The notes below the pieces were generated by a model, which searched no databases, was not told the origin of the DNA, and worked only from the letters and a program-made list of their open reading frames with translations. From positions 11,696,961 through 11,760,960 of the forward strand of contig NC_135071.1 of the NCBI RefSeq assembly GCF_051401765.1: a stretch of DNA of 64,000 bases, written 5' to 3'. Numbering within the stretch: the stretch's first letter is position 1; each line of letters begins with the position of its first letter. Shown here piece by piece: positions 49,310 to 60,519 of this stretch. This DNA is from Calliopsis andreniformis. Lineage: Eukaryota > Arthropoda > Insecta > Hymenoptera > Andrenidae. The position numbers and the translations under genes were made by a program.

Positions 49310-50580
49310 ATTTCATAAACTCATAAACTGAAACATTCACTTTGTAATATGGCTTACAAACTAAAACATGAATAACTGTAACCCAAATGACTCTTAAAAT
49401 CGTATTTGAAAGCAGTCATAGCATTAAAAAATATTACGCTAAACACTTAACTCTCTTATTTATAATCATATTTCATCGAATAGTCGAAAATATCGAAATG
49501 CAAATACTTTACGACCAAAATTCAAATATAGAAACGAACATTATGATCACTAAAGCTTTTGTTTTGCAAAGCTCGAGAAAAATATTTCCCTTTTTCTCAC
49601 GTACTTAATAAAATTTTAACGAATTTTGTTACATAAAACCTTTCCTAGGGATCCATGTGAAATATATATTCGTGTGCCTTTCAGAACGGTTTACTCGATA
49701 CCAACCTGCATTGTGTTTGTTCACTAAGTAGATGGGAAACTGGCGAAGCATGAGTATACAACACGAGAAAACTAGGTAGAAACGTAGCGCTAACAAGTTC
49801 GTGATAATTGACACGTGAACAAGAGTAGGGAAAATCGACCGAGCTACAGCCCCGTTCATAATTCCATGCTAACTCGAATGCACCAGGACTAATCTCCTCT
49901 AACTTTCGTATAATCTTTTCAAACTTTTCTCCGGTGGGGATTCATAAACGTCTGAGATCATGCGAGGCTGACTTGACTCTGGCAGGGCTTAGGGCGGACT
50001 AAGTGAAAAATTCGATTCGCGGACAAGATAGCGGGAATTTAATTTCATTCTGCAGGTTTTCGAACGTGACTCGCATTATTCTCTAACACTCTTCTGATTC
50101 CTCGTCACTTTAAAAGATTTTCATTAACGAATCGCTGAGCTTCAGAATTTCACCTTCTGCGCAGTGTTTCATACGCTAGAATTTTGTGAGAATTAACGAA
50201 AATGGCTGGAGAGTGATGCGTGCAATGAGAATAAAAAAGTTTATTGAAATTTACTTGGTTTCAAATTATAATACAGGAAAATTATTATGACTTTAGCATA
50301 GACATAATTACAATCTTATTAACAGTGGATGTAGAGATTTGAAATTATACCTACACAAGTACGAGAGAAGACACTTTATTATTGAAAAATTTACTACTAA
50401 GAAGTTGACGATTATATTACAATCTAATGAATTATTATCGAAAATCGATTAGAATAATATAAAAGATTACAATATTTACTCTGTGCAAATAAAGAAGAAG
50501 GGATCAGAGAATTTGTTGAGAAAAGGAAAATAAATTACTCTTATAATTAGTGCTTTTCTTTTTCGCAATATTCTCATTTT
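49310..50580. other. AT-rich non-coding stretch
   Basis: Nothing supported. A moderately GC-richer patch lies at about 49860-50160 without an identifiable feature. Confidence 0.45.
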
Positions 50581-50603
50581 AAATTATTTTAAATTACCGC
50601 TGT

Positions 50604-50803
50604 TTGTTCGTGGAAAAATCGATAGCTGCGCGCGTTCGATGCGCAGAAGTCTACCTGCGCAGATGCACATCGAACACGTTATGCGCAGCGAGCGTGAACG
50701 ATAGTGTTCGAATGGATCCGACAGTGCCCGACGTACTAGCGACGCCATCGATCAAGATCGAATATTCGTGTGGAAGCTCTTTAAAATGTGCATAATTGTG
50801 AGT
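50604..50803 (+). promoter_or_regulatory. Compact CpG-rich dyad block, candidate promoter or first exon
   Basis: Within 70 bases TGCGCA-type sites occur three times (TGCGCAG near 50640 and again near 50694; CTGCGCA near 50655). They are arranged as nested inverted pairs: GCTGCGC with GCGCAGC, GTTCGATG with CATCGAAC, and TGCGCAG with CTGCGCA. TGCGCA is the half-site of NRF1/EWG-family factors. A 27-codon ATG frame (50712-50795) reads MDPTVPDVLATPSIKIEYS and includes IKIE, a sumoylation-type motif. It stops three bases before a GTGAGT donor at 50798. An untranslated or alternative first exon is plausible; the peptide is uncertain. Confidence 0.35.
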
Positions 50804-50809
50804 AACATT

Positions 50810-51516
50810 CGCATATTTACTGAACTCTTCTACATAAATAGCTTCCTAAGTCGTCTCTGAGTCTGTGTTTTTGTAATAGTATTTTGCATCGTGTGTTTGC
50901 AAACATATAAAATATATTTCTATTCGAGCATGCAATCAAGTTTGGTACCAATTAATTCGCAAGGTTTGCAAGTGACTAGTTACTCTTTTAAATAATTTGC
51001 TGTCGAACTTTGACATGTTCGTAAAGTATTTAATACCTATTTAGGTTATCACGCTGGGAAGTTGCTTTTCTATATTATGAAAGTATACTAAAAAATAACC
51101 ATTTTCTAAAAGTAGAAAGAGAAAGAGGGTGATATATTTCCAAAGCAATATGGCGACGTATGACGCAAATTTAATATTCAATTGAAATACGTTGTTTTCA
51201 AATACAGCGTTATTTTCACAGGATTGTGTTTTCTAAATTCCTATTCGATATATATTTCTATTACAATTTCGGCAAAAGAACACATACATATGTATAATAC
51301 AGTTATACAGGATAATTATTACAGCGTAACAACTGGAGCACGTTAATTACTGCGAAATTAATATTTTGTAACGCTGAAAATGGTTACAAGAGGATTTTAA
51401 GAGGAGTTTATAGGAAGAAAATTTATTCAATATAATAATGCACAAACTCATTTCGTTATGCTGTACAATAATAAAATATAAACGTACTGATGTTTTCCTC
51501 CTACTTTTTGTTTCAG
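50810..51516. other. AT-rich non-coding stretch, possibly intronic
   Basis: No independent feature. If the flanking donor (50798) and acceptor (ending 51516) are used together, this would be a 0.7-kb intron. Confidence 0.4.
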
Positions 51517-51570
51517 GTAAGCATCAGACAGTCAGTTTCACTAACAGCATGAGAGATATTCATATAATTG
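51517..51570 (+). CDS. Candidate 54-bp symmetric cassette exon
   Basis: A strong acceptor (CTCCTACTTTTTGTTTCAG) and a consensus donor (GTAAGTTT at 51571) bound exactly 54 bases. One frame is open: two leading bases, then KHQTVSFTNSMRDIHII, then one trailing base. The length is a multiple of three and the phase is 1-1, so inclusion or skipping would keep a reading frame. Both junctions are good, but the segment is short enough to be open by chance. The protein is not recognised. Confidence 0.35.
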
Positions 51571-51659
51571 GTAAGTTTAATCAATATACATATAAAATAC
51601 TAAATAATATTCAAGCATGTCATTCGTGTAAAGTTTTGAACGATTTTATTGTATAATTA

Positions 51660-52780
51660 CTTCTATAAGAAGTGCAATAGAAATTAGAATATGTTTTCTT
51701 TAAAATGTGATCAAGAAATCAATATTAATAGGAAATTTTTTAGGTCAAATATTTTCTATTTTAACAAAAGTTTGTAATCAACACATAATATACCTAATTA
51801 TTTAAATTGAAATGTATAATTATACATCCTAGAAGTTTACAAATATTTCTTACTTTTTAATTAATAGGTTAGTGATGTTTATGAATAATTAGGTTATTAT
51901 AACAGCTTTCTTTCTTGTGTTAAAATTGTTTAACTATTCTATACTGCTTTCTTGATCTACGACTGTTATTTTATTTTAATTATTATCACATTTACATGTA
52001 ATATTGTAACGTAAAATAATATTACGTATAATATAGTATTATACTTACGTATAGCAACATAACTTCTATCTCATTATGCAGTGGTCTTCTATTATCTTAT
52101 TCGTTTAAGAGGCTTTAGTCCAACTTTCTTTCCTCTAAAAAAAAATTTGCCCTTCTAATACCCAATTCTCTTACACTCGGACGGGAACTTTCTCAATTTA
52201 GTATAAAAGTCTTCAGAATTACAAATTTGCTACAAAAATGTACGATGTCCTTTTTCTATGTTCACTTCGGTTAAAAATCATCAAAACTTTACTAAAAAAC
52301 CAGAGTTTTTCTTGATACTCAACTCCAGTGTAATTGTGCTACGTAATACATAAAAGAAAAATGATAAATTATGTAAAAAAACGCAAGGGATTGTATGAGT
52401 TTGCAAACCTCTCATATTCATGGTTTTTTACAAAATGTATACATTTCAGCTGCGTCCCTTGTTTGTAAAATTTATTGCTTGGTGACATGAATGTTGAACA
52501 AAAAATCAAATTTTTAGGGAAATAAAGGTATTTTGTATTCCGTAAGCAATTTGTATTCATCCTGCAGAAGGACACCTTTTTTGATAATACGGTTCAACTG
52601 TAATAAATTCTGCAAAGGAGCATGAATACTTTAGGTCCCCAGTATGTTGAAATGAATAGTAGTATGTGCACAATTTAAGAAAATACGTCCTCATATTAGG
52701 AACAACAGAGTAAACACGAGATAGCCAATTTTCAATTTTTCGTAAACACACAGTGCCGAGCGTATTATTTCCATTTAAAA
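51660..52780. other. AT-rich non-coding stretch
   Basis: Very AT-rich (for example 51990-52060) with no supported gene or repeat. Confidence 0.5.
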
Positions 52781-52789
52781 CAATTCATG

Positions 52790-53070
52790 AATGCGATCGA
52801 TGCACGCCCCTCGCGAATCTTATAAAGATGTTAATCGCATGAAGTTCGCTCGCGGCTTAATTCGAGGCGCGAAAGTGTGCGTTCTGCTCGTGGGATGAGC
52901 TCGTTTCGGATATCGCGTGGCTAAAACTAGATTTCGAAGTCGTTTCGCGGAGTTCTTGGATTAGTATTCAAGCCTCGTCACCTGTAGTACCGCAGTCGTG
53001 TCATCCTCCCAGTTCTGACATTTGCGAAAGTCTCTCCTCATCTTTCCGTTTTTCCTGTTAGAATCAAATT
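52790..53070. promoter_or_regulatory. CpG-rich block, candidate regulatory element
   Basis: A 280-base CpG-rich segment between AT-rich flanks. Stops interrupt all frames more than in the larger blocks, arguing against coding. It is probably a conserved non-coding element. Confidence 0.3.
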
Positions 53071-53079
53071 TCTAGGGGA

Positions 53080-55915
53080 GAGATTCTAGCTGCGCACCTT
53101 TTCTCCGTGGGGAATATTTGATGGTAATATTTATGAAAATTTCTTGGTGCATATGCAGCAAAGGAAATTAAGAAACGTATATTTTAGCAGATGTGGGAAA
53201 TAATTTTGAGGATTAAAATCCTACAGAATAAACACGTAATGAGGGTGAATCAATTAAGTTGGGAAAATGGTTTTAATGAGAAAACTGAATATTTAAATGT
53301 GATCTTTCTTTCATGTCCTCATTTTTTTGAAGTTATTCAAATGAAATAGTTTTCTGTGAGTGAAATTAATTGTTCTGTTTGTATATTTGATTATTTAAAT
53401 TCGCTTTACCACAACTATGATAACGACGAACAAATGTAATGTATTAAATTATTACCTTTAGTTTGAATTTAAGTAATTACATTAATTCTATAGGGGTGTA
53501 ATTTATACACTTGCTTAAGGAGGGTAAAAGATAAATTGATGTACTTTAGTACAAACATAAAGTTTGTATTTCAGATGTTCTGTAATATTGAAACCAAATT
53601 TCACTAAAGTTATACATGTCTCAAATTATCTACAAATAAAGGCTTTGGTTTCTATATATTAGTAAGTACGGTCACTCCTTTAAATATCAATGCCATGGGA
53701 AAAAAATATTGAGATAAGAAAACAAAACTAAAATGTGCACTATTGTAGAATATAACATAAAACGTATTTAAGATGTTAGCTATTTCTTCCAAGTAATTGT
53801 TTTAGACACTGTAGAACAATCATTGGCAGACGTCTCAATAGCACTCGCAGAGTAACGGAAAAACATTTTCTGGTTCGTGTAACACCTAAAACACGATACG
53901 TTGTACGTCAGACGCGAAAAATCGGTTTTCCGATCATATTTCAAGTAGGTATCACGGATGTCACACCTAAATTGACTTCATATCTCTTTTCTGTTAGCCT
54001 ATCGTACCAGAAGAACACATGCAATTGTAAAACACATAATTTTGAAATTTACATGAAAAGTTAAAGTAACGTGCACAAAGAGAACAACACAAAAATTTGC
54101 CTAAAAAGTCAATTTTGTATCTGAAATACTATTAGCATGTATTGGATCAATAAATTGTTTTCCATAACAGATTAGTGACTACCTTTCGTCTGACGTGTTA
54201 GTGCTAGGAAATATTCAGTAAAGTTAGAGCAGAGTTTCGACAGTAACTTTTGGACCTATGTACCTATTAATTTCTAGTTCCCTTTACTCACGCATAAAAC
54301 TTTTTATTAAGAGAAAAAATCATGACTTTATCACTTCTTACACGTTAAATTAAAAGCCCTCTAAAGATGAGTTCCTCTTTTTTAAAACACGTGCTCTTTA
54401 ACAGCAATTCTTTCGGTGCATAAAAATGAGCATGAATGTGTGTTTATGTATGAAGCAAGGGTAACGTTCCATAAATTTAATTTCCGCGTAGAATGCATGG
54501 GCGATGCGTTAACAAATAAATGTTTAACGGTGGAGAATTAACTGTACCCGTTTATTAGACGTGCCAGGATCTGCTTTGAGTCCGGACGTCGCGGAACTCC
54601 CGTCGCGTTGCGCGATTTGAGATTGCACGATCTCTCGTTTGTCGCGCGACAGCGCGAATACCCCTCGCTGCTTTGTGAATTGATGTAACGCCATTAGCGG
54701 AGATTTACAGTGACGCTTCGAGTACGTCGACGACAAAGACTCTGTAGATTGGCAATTTAGCAAATAGCTCTGCATCAGCAAGATGATGTTCTGCAAATGT
54801 AGTTTCGATAATAAGACGACATTGCAGCATTCCTCGACTGTTTAAAGACCACTGAAGAATGATTAGGATTGACAAAGATTTTCCTCGTTCGTTTCGCCTT
54901 TTGAAGGCTGTACGTGCAGCATTTGTATAGGATGTTAGTGTGTTTAGGGAATAAATTTGAAGAATGATAGGAGCTACCAATATTTGAACAGAACTTTGAA
55001 ATTAAAAAGGAAGCAAAGTTTGTATTAAAATAATAGAAAAATTTATGAAATTCCTTGATATTTCTTGATAATTTCAGAATATAGAGTTTATGTTTTCACA
55101 GAGAATGAAGGCATTAAACAAACTTTACCCCTTAAAAATAATGGTTAAGAAGACGCAAGTTCATAAGACGAGTACTGAAGGTGAAAACTTTAAACGTTAA
55201 TATCTCAATAAGAAAAACACGTGACTAAAGTCATCTTGTTCTTCAACCACTGATTTAGATACTGCAGTAGGACATATGGTAGAGCATAAGTAGAAATACT
55301 CGATAATAGTCAGCCACGCCGTGCAATTTTCACTCAATTGCATACATGCTTAATTTATTTACAAGTGAAACGAATTTCATTGTGAGAGAACTGTTCTTAT
55401 AATGAAATTTTTGCTATAATTCATTCAACAGTGTTCAGTAAGCATTAATAAATTTATGACGTACGTTTAGAAAACATTGGTTCATTTTAGTAATATTATT
55501 TATTTTTTCCAAGATGTGTTCAGTTTAATTATAAACGCATTGGAATTTCTTGCCCTTTTGAACTGAGAATTTGCAATCCTAGTATTGTTCTTTCATTGAT
55601 CTTTTATTTTTACTAATTTTCTCCAGCCTTGAGTATAAAATTGTATGAATTTTTTAAATTACTCTCGCCAGGGTAATTTGCATTAAAAGCACTCACTTTC
55701 TTGAGTAACGCGCGTGCATTATACATTTCTCTGCGAAAAAGGGAGGAGAAATTGGAATTACACTCGGTTGAACTTCTAAGGCATCGTTTTCCTCTCTGAC
55801 ACTTCTCTTCGCACAAAGTGTCGGTCTTTTTGTGCGAAAAGAATTTGCAAATTTTTGAAAATGACTTTGTCTACCACTCAAGTTTCCATAATATTCCTGT
55901 TCTTCTGACTGTTTC
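53080..55915. other. AT-rich stretch with a small CpG-rich patch
   Basis: Nothing is supported except a CpG-rich patch at about 54540-54730 with overlapping minus-strand frames. Related words GTCAGACG (about 53910) and CGTCTGAC (about 54189) lie in inverted orientation, but their similarity does not extend. Confidence 0.45.
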
Positions 55916-56215
55916 GCATTAAAGCACACTAGTGTCAGGAACAATTTAAATATTCTGATGCACGCGTATTTAATTTAACTTCTGGATCATTTCGAATGCA
56001 TTGTATTAAAATATACGAGTGTCAAGACTAATTTGAATATTCCACTGCTAGTGTATTCAATTTACCTTCTAAATTCTACCAAATATGCCCTAGTAAAATG
56101 CACGATGTTCAAGATTAGTTCACATACTTCCTTCATTTAAGCGTATCGAATTTAAATTGTAAATCCTCTTAAATATTTTATACCGAAATGCATACGTGGC
56201 TTAGAATTAACGAGT
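55916..56215 (+). repeat. Degenerate tandem repeat, about 87-bp unit, 3.5 copies
   Basis: Units start near 55916, 56003, 56089 and 56177. Each carries, in order, a variant of GTATTAAAATATACGAGTGT, then CAAGACTAATTTGAATATTC, then GTGTATTCAATTTA. Identity between units is moderate, so the array is old. The last unit is partial. No open frame runs through it. Confidence 0.75.
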
Positions 56216-56219
56216 ATAT

Positions 56220-56890
56220 TCTAATTTAAGCTTACTTTCATCTTTACGTGGATACTATATGCATCCAACGCCAATTCATGCAAATTTCAAAATTAACTGA
56301 CGCAACCATAAAATGACATAAAGCGGCATTTCGCCACGCAAGATGCACTTTTCTAGTCACTGCGTAGGAACTATCAGATGTGGACGTGTTAATTCCAAAA
56401 TAATTAATGAGTAGGATATATGTATGTTGAATTAGTTTTTCATTTATAATCTGAGTATCCTCACATTTTTGTACTTTTAATTTTGGTAAAATATTATACA
56501 AATAAATATATTGTGAATAAATTGTCAACAAATAATGTATTTCTTGAGTTGTTATTTTATCTTCTCATACTGAGAAAATTGAATGAATTAGGTACATTCA
56601 TTTTTTGTCACTTGACTTCTTTACGTGTCAGTTTTAGATAAATAATTTCTGTTGATACTTACTTATTATTATTCACATTTTTCTTTATTATTTCGGGATG
56701 TATTGAGTTATACTTAAAATAGAAATTTGTTAAATTTTATAATAAACACCCTCGCTCAGAAGTATTACAACGCTGTATCAGGACAAATATCTGGAAAGTA
56801 TTGGAGAAGTGTTAATAAATTTCATTGAATAAAATGTATTTTGTTTTGTATCATATTAGATGTCTATATTCGTCTTTACATAGTGTTATA
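56220..56890. other. AT-rich non-coding stretch
   Basis: No feature supported. A 95-codon minus frame (56244-56531) lacks motifs and sits in AT-rich sequence. Confidence 0.45.
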
Positions 56891-56900
56891 CTCGTGAAAT

Positions 56901-56997
56901 GTGTCTGAGTGAGAGACTTATTCTACTGACATCGGACATGATATCAGCCGTAGCGAAATCAGTAGAATAAGTCAGTGAAGTGTATCAAGTCAGACAC
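56901..56997. ncRNA. Long hairpin, candidate small-RNA precursor or foldback element
   Basis: GACTTATTCTACTGA (56915-56929) pairs perfectly with TCAGTAGAATAAGTC (56959-56973), a 15-bp stem with a 29-base loop. Further out, GTGTCTGA (56901-56908) pairs with TCAGACAC (56990-56997), leaving an asymmetric internal loop. The 97-base fold is of pre-microRNA size. The terminal loop is larger than usual and the asymmetry is against a canonical precursor. I recognise no known microRNA in either arm, so ncRNA status is tentative. Confidence 0.35.
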
Positions 56998-57009
56998 CTT
57001 TCATTCTAG

Positions 57010-57110
57010 ATTTTTTTATCAATTAATAAATAGAATATGGGGCTTCGAATGTAATTTTACTGTTCTTGATTTTTGTCTTATTGTCCTCTAGAATCACCCT
57101 ATCAAATTTC
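57010..57110 (-). mobile_element. Possible dispersed-repeat fragment
   Basis: On the minus strand this reads AGGGTGATTCTAGAGGACAA, then AAGACAAAAATCAAGAACAG, then CATTCGAAGCCCCATATT. The style (GGGTGATTCTA followed by GACAAAAATCAA) resembles repeats I associate with hymenopteran genomes. No second copy occurs in this window, so the call rests on recollection. Confidence 0.3.
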
Positions 57111-57499
57111 TGATACTTCTTGTCGAACACAGCTAGTGTATTCTTTTAAATTTTATTACATATATTCCAAATTTGTGAAAAAAGCAGTTTCGTATCAATC
57201 CTTCATATTACAAAATTCATTGAAAACAGGTGTCTAAACACTTCTCAAAGAGGGTTTATCTTATGCATTTATCATAAATAGTGATAACAGTTAGTGGAAT
57301 CCACTCACACGAACGTGACCTCCTATTAACTGAACAGCATATCCTAGCCAGTGTAGAGATTTAAGCGAACGTCTATTATATGAACCGACTCGTAGAGTTA
57401 CACAAGCCTACTTCTCCCTCGGCAAGTTCATATATGTAAATGGGCTTTTACTTTAATTAACAGTTAACCCACATAAACAGGTATTTCGATTTCGACACG

Positions 57500-58150
57500 G
57501 CAAAAGAACTTAAACGACTTATTGCTCATTCCAACACCTTAGATGATCTGTTTCGTGGAACATAATACGCGACACCGTATCGTTGATCACGTACGGCGTA
57601 AAATTCGCGAGTTCAAGCATCAAGCTCGTGACACGTAAACGTCGCGCGGGGATTAATCTTCGAAATCGAAATTTCGATTGAAACTGAGAGGCTGGTTTCA
57701 ATTTGCCCGACACCCCCAAAGCACCTTTATCCGCGATACCCAAAACTGCAAACAGGCTCAGCGGGTTGCGCGCGTGCGCGCTTGCGAACGTAAATGTGTC
57801 GACAACATCAACGAAATTAGCTGCTCCGACGGAATCCATTTTACATCGAGTAGCCGTTATTGCAAGTACACAGGGCGAATCGATGAATTTAGTCGTTCCG
57901 AAAACATTATAATTTCAGAGCAGCGTGGGATGGGATTCGATTAAAGCGCGGGGCGTGACGCAACGAGTGTCGCGTTCTATTTTAACGCGCTAATCGTGTC
58001 CGAAAATGACATATAATGGATTTGACACGTGGATAGACAGCGCAATAATAAAATTGCGACGACGTTCGTTAATTCAGTGATCGTCGATATGCGTGGTATT
58101 CCCGAAATTCTATTCGCGAGAATGCAGTACTCGTCCGATGAACTTTGCCC
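57500..58150. promoter_or_regulatory. CpG-rich block, candidate regulatory element
   Basis: Long CpG-dense segment containing GCGCGTGCGCGC near 57768. Three open frames overlap on opposite strands (57519-57839 minus, 57678-57944 and 57703-57912 plus). None shows a domain, as expected from stop-poor sequence. Confidence 0.35.
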
Positions 58151-58170
58151 ATCCACGAACCCGCATACAG

Positions 58171-58194
58171 TTTTTTTTTTTTTTTTTTTTTTTT
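58171..58194 (+). repeat. Poly-T run of 24
   Basis: Uninterrupted T24 at the right edge of the CpG-rich block. It could be a minus-strand poly-A tail or a slippage tract. Confidence 0.9.
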
Positions 58195-58199
58195 CATTT

Positions 58200-59415
58200 A
58201 AAGCTCTCTTGTCACTTTGTTGCTAATTGTTTCTCGTCGAAGCGTGAGGCGGTCCTTTTTTAAATTCAAGAGTGGCTCGATGCGTTTTGAAACCGCTGTG
58301 TGACGTTCCCATTTACGAGATTCAATCACTGAGCTTTTAATGGAGGTACATATTTCTGTATCCTGGGGATTAATTAACACGATGTGGCTACAGTCGTTAA
58401 TATAACAGGAAGAGGATTCTTTTGATTGATTTTAGTTTTAGATTCTTCTTGTTCTATTTGAAGGGAACATTGCAGGAAGTGTAGTACAATATCTAGAATA
58501 CTGTTGGTGATGTGGAATATCGAAGTATTTAAGAACCTAATATTGTTATCTACTTTGCAATACCGCTATTAATAAAGACAAATGAGCTGTTAATGTTTGA
58601 CGTTCATGAACGAATCGCTTAAAAATAAAATTCTATCACCATATCTGTATTAAGGGCATTAATATATTTATATTCATATTTGCTTTAATATTATCGCTAA
58701 TTTCTAAATGTATCTCTTAATTTAATTGATACTCATGCCGATTTATCAATACTCATACAATGCCATCCAATTTAATTTGCAGGCATGTATAAGAACACCA
58801 GGATCTAATTTACTTGAAAGCCTGCATTGTTTTACGTCCCTTCTACACGATTGTTCAAGCGAAGCAAGATATTTAGGTGACAAATGACGTGCTATATTTA
58901 CAGTTGGCATTTGGCACAATAAGCAATATCTTCACAGTGTAGAAAGAAATTCATTCCCAATTCACTTTGAATGGGAAGACCTTCTTCCGCTGTATTGTCA
59001 TATTTCTTAGGTCTACAAAATCTCTCTATAAAAAGGACACACTTTTTCCGATCAATACACTTCGTCAGATTCATATTTCAATCTATAGGAAGACTCGAAA
59101 TAATTCAGTAAGAAATTTTTAAGAAACTGAGCACCCAATTTTGCAGAATTAACTTACTTTTATATATAACGTTTCAGCTTTTACTTGACGTAAAATATTA
59201 GCACATTTCAATAACGAATGTTTCTTAATTTCATTAATTTCAGTTAGTTGAGCCTTTACTTTACATGAAACTTACATAAATGGCACAGGTAAGAATTCCT
59301 AAGTCGGTCACTCAATTAACAAATTTTTAATTCTCATAAAGAGATCTTACCCTTTTTCATAAATTTCTGAAAGCACTTTTCTAAAGCACTGCTTTATCTG
59401 CAAGCACTTCTCTGA
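58200..59415. other. AT-rich non-coding stretch
   Basis: No gene supported. AAGCACTT-type words recur loosely at 59370-59412. Confidence 0.45.
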
Positions 59416-59419
59416 CATA

Positions 59420-59730
59420 CTAATATAGAGTGTACCAGAACTAATAGTAGTAACAGAAAGGGGGTAATTATACATAAAAAAATAGGTCGAAAATGTAGAA
59501 TACAATTTTTTAAAGTTTTAATGCTTTATTTTCAAGAAAATTGAATTTGTATTATCATGGAGTTCAAACTTATGGAAGTATAGTTTTGGATACTCAAAGG
59601 GTATACGGAATGAGGGGAATACTTAGGGTCTGACCACTGACTGTGGCTACGATGAAATAGAAGCATTCCCCTTTCCCCGTACTGATGTACAGACATAGCA
59701 AGCTTGCAGCCGAAACACACTTTGACATAA
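59420..59730 (+). mobile_element. Dispersed repeat, family X, copy 2
   Basis: Starts AGAGTGTACCAGAACTAATA and continues with AGAAAGGGGGTAATTATA, then AAAATAGGTCGAAAATGTAG, matching the order of blocks at 13550-13600. The downstream part (59600-59700, GC-richer) is not shared with copy 1 as far as I can see. No coding capacity is evident. Confidence 0.4.
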
Positions 59731-59936
59731 TAGTCATGTTCTGTATCTAGATGATATGTCGATTCAGTTAATAGTTAGGACTAGTTTGGCCAATAATACG
59801 CTATGTCTGAAAGTGCGTGTACAATCCAGGCAGTCTTATTTCCTGTAACGATATACATCCACATTTTTTCCAAATGCAACCTTACAAGCTTTCTACAGTA
59901 GGTTGACATTCAGAGTCAATTTTCTTGAAATTGCAG

Positions 59937-60107
59937 CATGATGTCAAGAAATATTATTCTACATTTTCGATTTATTTTTTTATGAAGAATTACAGTTCTG
60001 GGACAGTCTATATTCATACCTCGAATTCCACGAAAATTCACAGTATCCAACTTCCCAAACACCAGAATAACTTTCAAGCAGTGACCACCGTTTTAATATC
60101 ACTAATG
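59937..60107 (+). CDS. Candidate 171-bp coding exon, unknown protein
   Basis: The acceptor TTTCTTGAAATTGCAG (ending 59936) and donor GTGAGTGAC (at 60108) bound 171 bases open in one frame throughout: 57 codons, phase 0-0. The translation includes SSGTVYIHTSNSTKIHSIQL and QAVTTVLISLM. It could continue in frame if skipped or included. A minus-strand frame is also open here (59980-60228), which weakens the case, and a dispersed repeat lies just upstream. I do not recognise the protein. Confidence 0.33.
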
Positions 60108-60363
60108 GTGAGTGACTGGACATCAAACTGACTCCGTATGAGTAGCAGATACATTCTACATACATTAAGAAGCTTTTATTTGTTATTTTCCACACAATTT
60201 TATTGTATTCATAACATTTCCTAAACAAAATGCATTTTCTGTTAATACAATTGCAATAATGAATTTCATTCTAATACACTTAGCTATAAAGCAACATTAC
60301 ATTTTAATACAAGGTTAATAATTGGCAGAATAGAAAATGTAAACACTTACAATACTTATATGC

Positions 60364-60505
60364 AATCAATTCGACGCCAAGTCACTATTGATTGATATAG
60401 AGTCACTTTGACGTCAAGTCATCGCTATTAATACGGAGTTAGTTTGACGTACATGATCACCAGCGTTAGGAGTCAATTTGACGTACCTCATCACTGCACT
60501 GCAAG
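60364..60505 (+). repeat. Degenerate 35-bp tandem array carrying CRE-type sites
   Basis: Four units (about 60364-60400, 60401-60436, 60437-60470 and 60471-60505) share the pattern AGTCA-TTTGACGT-A-GTCAT-AC. Unit 2 contains a perfect CRE palindrome TGACGTCA at 60409-60416; units 3 and 4 carry TTTGACGTAC. The array lies at the left edge of a CpG-rich block, a plausible place for a bZIP-responsive element. Confidence 0.65.
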
Positions 60506-60519
60506 AATAACTGTCACGC

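Noticed and set aside
49960..49980. Bantam-like seed (TGAGATCAT)
   Set aside because: The match ends after the seed and no hairpin surrounds it.
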